From Pseudomonadota bacterium (lineage in GTDB: Bacteria > Pseudomonadota > Alphaproteobacteria > Rhizobiales > Rhizobiaceae), in NCBI GenBank assembly GCA_023387715.1, contig JAEWHQ010000303.1, positions 1 to 10,848 of the forward strand: a stretch of 10,848 nt of DNA, in the 5' to 3' direction. The stretch's first letter is position 1, and every line of letters begins with the position of its first letter. This document shows positions 7,053-10,848 of the stretch, piece by piece. The notes below the pieces were generated by a model. That model was given only the letters and a program-made list of their open reading frames with translations, searched no databases and was not told the DNA's origin. A program made the position numbers and the translations under genes.

Positions 7053-7268
7053 TTAGTTCATTTCCTCAAGGCCCTTATTGGGCTGTTCTTGCACATCCTG
7101 TGGAGTAACAGGCGCTGGCAGGCGAACAGGCTTCAGGTCTTTGGCTGGAATTTTAATAGTGATATCGGTTTGTACCGGCTCCACATAAGTGACCAATGCC
7201 AGCATAATACCATAAATGGCAGCAGCGATCAGGGCGAGAACCAGAACCAGACGTGTAAGTGTGGGCAT
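7053..7268 (-). CDS. Small single-pass membrane protein of unknown function upstream of xerD
   Basis: A 71-residue protein that I do not recognise as a named family. Residues 4-29 form one long hydrophobic helix, rich in Leu, Ala, Ile and Val; R6 is the only basic residue before it. The remaining 42 residues ([12 protein letters not shown] onward) are soluble, mildly acidic and proline-rich with no cysteines, probably periplasmic. The frame is supported by a clear membrane pattern, by the 2-base gap to xerD, and by the xerD ribosome site being embedded in its last codons (encoding LEEMN). A similar small hypothetical is, to my memory, found before xerD in Brucella relatives. It is divergent from aroK with 139 bases between. 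It probably shares its promoter with xerD. No function is proposed. Confidence 0.75.
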   Translation of the reverse strand: MPTLTRLVLVLALIAAAIYGIMLALVTYVEPVQTDITIKIPAKDLKPVRLPAPVTPQDVQEQPNKGLEEMN

Positions 7269-7407
7269 GAGTTTTTATGCTCGCAAGCTCTTTAGAAAGC
7301 AAGGTCTGTCTTGATGAAGCCGATTATAATGCGTTTTTGACGCTCAAGCACCGATAAAGCAATTGACGTAGGCTGTATTTTCATGTGGAACCAAATCAGA
7401 AGACCGG
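7269..7407. promoter_or_regulatory. Divergent promoter region, small membrane protein-xerD / aroK
   Basis: These 139 bases must start transcription in both directions. An 8-bp palindrome ATTATAAT (7323-7330) carries a perfect TATAAT on each strand. On the minus strand it lies about 55 bases before the small-protein start, but the upstream -35 is poor (TGCTTG at 16 bases). On the plus strand TTGACG occurs at 7337-7342 and 7363-7368 with no good -10 at 17 bases. A small GCGT/ACGC repeat spans 7331-7343. Assignment of exact promoters is uncertain. Confidence 0.35.
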
Positions 7408-8007
7408 ATGAGGGCAATGACAAGCAGTAGTAAAAATACAAACCTCCATGAACATGCTGAACGGGTAAAAGAGTTGCTTGGTTCGCGGGTGTTGGTGCTC
7501 GTGGGGCTTATGGGGGCGGGCAAGTCCACTATCGGCAAAAAAATAGCGATGTTGCTGGGGCTGCCTTTTAAAGACGGCGACAACGAAATCGAAGGCGTTT
7601 CACGCATGAGCGTGCCGGAACTTTTTGAAAGTTACGGTGAAGAAGAGTTTCGTGATCTGGAACGCCGTGTGATCCTGCGTTTGCTGGAAGCCGGACCGAT
7701 GGTTTTGGCCACCGGTGGCGGCGCTTATATGAATGCAGAAACCCGTCAAAGCATTGCAGATCATGGCATTTCATTGTGGCTTGATGCCGAGCTTGATGTG
7801 TTGATGGAGCGCGTTTCAAGACGTCAGAACCGGCCGCTGTTGAAAAACAGTGATCCCCGCGGCGTGATGAGCCGTCTGATTGATGAACGCTATCCGGTTT
7901 ACGCACAGGCTGATTTACGCTTCATGTCGCGTGAAGACCGTAAAGATGTGATCGCCAGTGAAGTGATTGATCTGCTTATAGAATATCTTGAAGCTGAAAA
8001 GAACTGA
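7408..8007 (+). CDS. aroK: Shikimate kinase
   Basis: Cytoplasmic nucleoside-monophosphate-kinase-fold enzyme that phosphorylates shikimate to shikimate 3-phosphate, the fifth step of the chorismate pathway. Of 199 residues, the first 25 are an N-terminal extension typical of alphaproteobacterial forms; E. coli AroK is about 173. Visible: Walker [10 protein letters not shown] at 33-41; shikimate-binding D58 in [10 protein letters not shown]82 in EEFRDLE; TGGGA at 102-106; lid arginine R142 in NRPLL; and the conserved [11 protein letters not shown] near 158-168. Two starts are possible, ATG at 7408 and ATG at 7417; neither has a well-spaced ribosome site, and the AGGG between them is too close to the second. 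The longer is given. aroB follows after 34 bases, a usual pair for sequential regulation of the same pathway. Confidence 0.96.
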   Translation: MRAMTSSSKNTNLHEHAERVKELLGSRVLVLVGLMGAGKSTIGKKIAMLLGLPFKDGDNEIEGVSRMSVPELFESYGEEEFRDLERRVILRLLEAGPMVLATGGGAYMNAETRQSIADHGISLWLDAELDVLMERVSRRQNRPLLKNSDPRGVMSRLIDERYPVYAQADLRFMSREDRKDVIASEVIDLLIEYLEAEKN

Positions 8008-8026
8008 TAGAAATTCTAATTGCCAA

Positions 8027-8034
8027 AGAGGAGA
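8027..8034 (+). promoter_or_regulatory. aroB ribosome binding site, decides the start
   Basis: AGAGGAGA, 7 bases before the ATG at 8042, is the best Shine-Dalgarno sequence in the window. It rules against an in-frame TTG at 7988, which lies inside aroK and would add 18 residues unlike any AroB N-terminus. Confidence 0.85.
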
Positions 8035-8041
8035 CAAAAGA

Positions 8042-9190
8042 ATGAATGCCCCGCAGCAAAACGCCACCAATAATCATGTTGAGGCCGTGACAGTTCCGGT
8101 TGTGCTGGGGGACCGTTCTTATGACATCATCATTGGTAACAAGCTGATTGAGCACGCTGGTGCGGAAATCGCTTTACGCTTAGGCAAAATCCGAGTGGCT
8201 GTGGTCACTGATGAAAATGTTGCCAACTACCATCTGGAACGCCTGACGACAAGCCTTGCGGAAGCAGGCATTGATGCAACGCCGATTATTGTATCAGCGG
8301 GTGAAAAATCCAAAGCTTTCGCTACATTAGAAACGGTTACCAATGCTGTATTGGCAGCGCGTCTGGAGCGCGGCGATGCTGTTGTCGCCCTCGGCGGTGG
8401 CGTTATCGGTGATTTGAGCGGTTTTGTTGCGGGCATTGTGCGCCGTGGCATGAAGTTCATTCAAATTCCGACATCTTTGCTGGCACAGGTTGATTCTTCC
8501 GTTGGCGGTAAAACCGGTATCAACACAGCGCATGGCAAAAATCTGGTTGGTGTTTTCTATCAGCCGCAATTGGTGCTGGCTGATACCGGTGTGTTGAACA
8601 CTTTATCGCCGCGTGAATTTCGTGCCGGTTATGCGGAAGTGGCTAAATATGGCCTGATCGACCGCCCTGATTTCTTTGAATGGCTGGAGAAAAACTGGAG
8701 CGATGTTTTTGCCGGCGGGGCAGCACGTACCCATGCGATTGCAGAATCATGCCGCTCAAAGGCTGCTGTTGTGGCGCGTGACGAACGCGAACATGGCGAC
8801 CGCGCTTTGCTCAATCTTGGTCATACATTTGGCCATGCGCTGGAAACAGCGACGAATTATGATTCATCACGCCTCGTTCACGGAGAGGGTGTGGCAATTG
8901 GTATGGCGCTTGCCTATCGTTTTTCTGCCCGCATGAACCTATCTTCTGTGGAAGCAGCAGAACGTGTGGAAGCTCATTTGCAGGCTGTTGGTCTGCCGAC
9001 AAAGCTTTCACAGGTGCCAGGTGGTTTGCCGGATGCGGAAAGCCTGATGGCATCGATTGCGCAGGATAAAAAAGTGTCGCGCGGTGCGCTGACATTTATT
9101 TTAACCCGCGGCATCGGCCAGAGCTTTATCGCCAAAGATGTGCCACACTCTGCCGTATTAAAGTTTTTGAAAGACAGTCTGAATCACTAG
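8042..9190 (+). CDS. aroB: 3-dehydroquinate synthase
   Basis: NAD- and metal-dependent cytoplasmic enzyme that turns DAHP into 3-dehydroquinate, the second step of the chorismate pathway. The 382-residue protein matches the family length. Motifs in order: nucleotide-binding [14 protein letters not shown] at 118-131; [19 protein letters not shown] at 143-161, the core active-site segment; [10 protein letters not shown] at 195-204 with metal ligand E199; [10 protein letters not shown] at 259-268 with metal ligand H261; and [11 protein letters not shown] at 278-288 with metal ligand H280. The H261-H280 spacing is two residues longer than in E. coli AroB as I recall it (H247-H264). The start at 8042 is fixed by the strong ribosome site. 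It is the second gene of the aroK-aroB operon; the next plus-strand gene follows after 98 bases and a weak terminator-like hairpin. Confidence 0.97.
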   Translation: MNAPQQNATNNHVEAVTVPVVLGDRSYDIIIGNKLIEHAGAEIALRLGKIRVAVVTDENVANYHLERLTTSLAEAGIDATPIIVSAGEKSKAFATLETVTNAVLAARLERGDAVVALGGGVIGDLSGFVAGIVRRGMKFIQIPTSLLAQVDSSVGGKTGINTAHGKNLVGVFYQPQLVLADTGVLNTLSPREFRAGYAEVAKYGLIDRPDFFEWLEKNWSDVFAGGAARTHAIAESCRSKAAVVARDEREHGDRALLNLGHTFGHALETATNYDSSRLVHGEGVAIGMALAYRFSARMNLSSVEAAERVEAHLQAVGLPTKLSQVPGGLPDAESLMASIAQDKKVSRGALTFILTRGIGQSFIAKDVPHSAVLKFLKDSLNH

Positions 9191-9215
9191 TGCATTGCAC
9201 TGGTTTTCGGTTTTA
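9186..9215 (+). terminator. Possible weak terminator at the aroB stop codon
   Basis: ACTAGTGC (9186-9193) can pair with GCACTGGT (9197-9204), 8 bp with one G-U pair and a 3-base loop, followed by a T-rich run (TTT, then TTTTATT). The aroB stop (9188-9190) is inside the first arm. Because the T-run is interrupted by CGG, termination may be partial, allowing read-through into the CNNM/CorC gene. Confidence 0.4.
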
Positions 9216-9288
9216 TTATTATTTTGTATTTGCGGGGCTGGATAAAGAAAACCTGAGCCCGCAATTCTGATGAAAACGGAGAACTCCG

Positions 9289-10602
9289 ATGACAACCGCA
9301 TTATGGATCATGTGTGGCATCATCCTTTTATGTGTGATTTTATCGGCTTTTTTCTCAGGCTCCGAGACGGCGCTGACCGCTGCATCACGTGCCAGAATGC
9401 TGAGTTTTGAACAGCAGGGCGAGGAACGCGCAACTGTTGTGCAGCGTTTGATCGCACAGCGTGACCGCTTAATCGGGGCATTGTTGATCGGTAATAATCT
9501 GGTCAATATTTTAGCATCGTCGATTGCAACGACAATCTTCTTGAATATTTTCGGCGATGCTGGTGTGGCCTATGCCACCATTGCGATGACAATCATTTTG
9601 GTGATTTTCGCGGAAGTTTTGCCAAAATCATGGGCAATTTCTACACCTGATCGTTTTGCTTTGACTGTTGCGCGTCCTGTTTCGGTGATTGTTTCAGTGA
9701 TTGGTCCGCTTTCAAGCTTGGTCAATTGGATTGTGCGCACGATCATGCGCATCTGTGGTGTTAATTTAGGGGCTGCAGGCTCTATGCTGTCACCACAAGA
9801 AGAATTGCGTGGTGCGGTGGAAGTGCTACATCGTGACGGCTCAGTGATCAAAGCCGATCGTGATCAGCTTGGCGGTTTGCTGGATTTGCGTGAGCTGGAA
9901 GTTAGCGACGTGATGGTTCACCGCACTGCAATGGGTACCATCAATGCTGATGACTCTGCCGAGGTGCTGGTTAAGGAAATTCTGGCAAGCCCGCATACAC
10001 GTATGCCATTATGGCGCGATGATATTGATAATATCGTCGGTATTATTCACACCAAGGATCTGGTACGTGCGCTTTATGAAGTCGATAATGATTTTTCGCG
10101 CATCGACATTTTAAAAGTGGCAACCAAACCGTGGTTTGTGCCTGACACAACGACATTGCAGGATCAGCTCAACGCCTTTTTGCGCCGTAAAGCGCATATT
10201 GCCATTGTGGTGGACGAATATGGCGATGTGCAGGGACTGGTCACGCTGGAAGATATTCTGGAAGAGATTGTCGGCGATATTGCCGATGAGCATGACATTG
10301 ATATGCAGGGCGTGCGGCCGCAGCCGGACGGTTCTTATATTGTTGATGGCTCATTGCCGATCCGTGATTTGAACCGTGCGCTTGACTGGTCATTGCCGGA
10401 TGAAGAAGCAACGACAATTGCCGGTCTCGTCATTCATGAAACGCAGTCCATTCCGGAGGTGAAGCAGGCTTTCACTTTCCATAACAAGCGTTTCACCGTT
10501 TTGAAACGGGAGAAAAACCGCTTGGCACGACTGCGAATCGTCGCACTGGATGCGGAAGGCAAACCGACCAGTGCCAATCAGCCGGTTGAATATGAAATCT
10601 AA
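9289..10602 (+). CDS. CNNM/DUF21-CBS-CorC_HlyC membrane protein (hemolysin-like, HlyC/CorC family)
   Basis: Inner-membrane protein of the family linked to magnesium or cobalt efflux (CNNM/CorC/MpfA); the older name hemolysin is historical. The 437 residues follow the full architecture: a CNNM (DUF21) domain in about residues 1-180 with four hydrophobic segments (about 5-27, 62-85, 90-112, 126-148), signature GSETALTAA at 24-32, GNN at 68-70 and FAEVLPKS at 107-114; a pair of CBS domains (about 205-262 and 272-330) ending in the acidic stretch VTLEDILEEIVGDI (318-331); and a CorC_HlyC domain (about 342-420). CBS pairs in this family bind adenosine nucleotides. GGAGAA at 9278-9283 is a good ribosome site, so the start is secure. 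It lies behind aroK-aroB and converges on bolA. Substrate ion and direction are inferred from the family, not visible here. Confidence 0.93.
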   Translation: MTTALWIMCGIILLCVILSAFFSGSETALTAASRARMLSFEQQGEERATVVQRLIAQRDRLIGALLIGNNLVNILASSIATTIFLNIFGDAGVAYATIAMTIILVIFAEVLPKSWAISTPDRFALTVARPVSVIVSVIGPLSSLVNWIVRTIMRICGVNLGAAGSMLSPQEELRGAVEVLHRDGSVIKADRDQLGGLLDLRELEVSDVMVHRTAMGTINADDSAEVLVKEILASPHTRMPLWRDDIDNIVGIIHTKDLVRALYEVDNDFSRIDILKVATKPWFVPDTTTLQDQLNAFLRRKAHIAIVVDEYGDVQGLVTLEDILEEIVGDIADEHDIDMQGVRPQPDGSYIVDGSLPIRDLNRALDWSLPDEEATTIAGLVIHETQSIPEVKQAFTFHNKRFTVLKREKNRLARLRIVALDAEGKPTSANQPVEYEI

Positions 10603-10626
10603 GGGAGCTTGATTTTTAGCCCCCTT
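10601..10626 (+). terminator. Possible hairpin between convergent CNNM/CorC and bolA genes
   Basis: AAGGG-A-GCT (10601-10609) faces AGC-C-CCCTT (10618-10626), 8 pairs around one A-C mismatch, with an 8-base T-rich loop. The following T-run is only three bases, so this is a weak candidate for ending the plus-strand transcript. It sits in the 40 bases between two convergent stop codons. Confidence 0.35.
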
Positions 10627-10642
10627 TAGATGAAGGCAGCTG

Positions 10643-10848
10643 TTAAAGGCGGCTTGGTTCGCCCGGTGCACTTGGTTCAAGTGCTAAAGCATGAACACCG
10701 TTGTTAAGCTCGTCCGTAAGCAATTCGTTGATTGCACGGTGACGGGCAATGCGGGAAAGGCCGGTAAACTTGTCTGAAACGATGATGACACGGAAATGTG
10801 TCTCACCGGTTCCGTCATAAACCTCATGATGGCCATTTTCTTCATGAT
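10643..10848 (-). CDS. bolA: BolA-family protein, 5' part missing
   Basis: The open frame enters from the right edge and stops with TAA at 10645-10643, giving the last 68 residues. It shows the BolA core: THFRVIIVSDKFTGLSRIARHR with the conserved class II KH-like helix-turn-helix segment, RAINELL, and the C-terminal GVHALAL strand with the histidine that in other BolA proteins takes part in binding a shared iron-sulfur cluster with a monothiol glutaredoxin. The start and first 20 or so residues are outside. The leading segment HEENGHHEVYDG is histidine- and acid-rich. Family members affect stress morphology or iron-sulfur regulation; in alphaproteobacteria, BolA with glutaredoxin often feeds iron sensing. 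It is convergent with the CNNM/CorC gene. The ending EPSAPGEPSRL is a usual flexible tail. Confidence 0.9.
   Translation of the reverse strand, partial: HEENGHHEVYDGTGETHFRVIIVSDKFTGLSRIARHRAINELLTDELNNGVHALALEPSAPGEPSRL

Noticed and set aside
7988..8041. TTG start giving an 18-residue longer AroB
   Set aside because: It falls inside aroK, has no ribosome site, and a strong AGAGGAGA sits at the proper distance before the ATG at 8042.
9289..10602. Hemolysin or virulence factor reading of the CNNM/CorC protein
   Set aside because: The hemolysin name is a historical label for this family; domain order fits an ion-transport protein, with no toxin feature visible.

Overview
The window reads as core chromosome of an alphaproteobacterium of the order Hyphomicrobiales (Rhizobiales), closest in gene content and order to the Brucella/Ochrobactrum group. 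The base composition looks like roughly half G+C by eye, lower than I would expect for Brucella itself, so a relative such as Pseudochrobactrum or a Bartonella-like lineage is possible. That placement rests on remembered protein families and synteny (xerD next to accA; aroK-aroB-CNNM/CorC protein-bolA), not on a search.

Layout. 1-680 (minus): 5' part of an M20 amidohydrolase gene that runs off the left edge. 862-1965 (plus): secreted D-alanyl-D-alanine carboxypeptidase. 2011-3162 (plus): COG0523/CobW-type metallochaperone GTPase with a long histidine tract. 3166-4682 (minus): a YafK-like L,D-transpeptidase-fold lipoprotein overlapping tusA by one base. 4683-5030: the only large gap, holding the upstream region of the lipoprotein gene and a strong hairpin terminator behind accA. 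5031-7268 (minus): accA, xerD and a small one-helix membrane protein. 7408-9190 (plus): aroK-aroB, the shikimate pair. 9289-10602 (plus): CNNM/CBS/CorC membrane protein. 10643-10848 (minus): bolA-like gene cut by the right edge.

How the genes relate. aroK and aroB act in one pathway and look like an operon. The carboxypeptidase makes tetrapeptide stems, which are the donor for L,D-transpeptidases, so two peptidoglycan-remodelling enzymes sit about 1.5 kb apart, though in separate transcription units. TusA and BolA are both linked in other bacteria to sulfur or iron-sulfur handling, but they are far apart here. The small membrane protein is the only complete gene without a recognised function; its tight spacing to xerD suggests co-expression.

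I see no phage, insertion sequence, CRISPR array, toxin-antitoxin pair, tRNA, rRNA or defence island. Nothing here looks like a new multi-gene system. The points worth a second look are the YafK-like lipoprotein with its Ala/Pro/Val-rich tail and coupled tusA, the uncharacterised small membrane protein before xerD, the His-rich GTPase, and compact terminators placed over stop codons.
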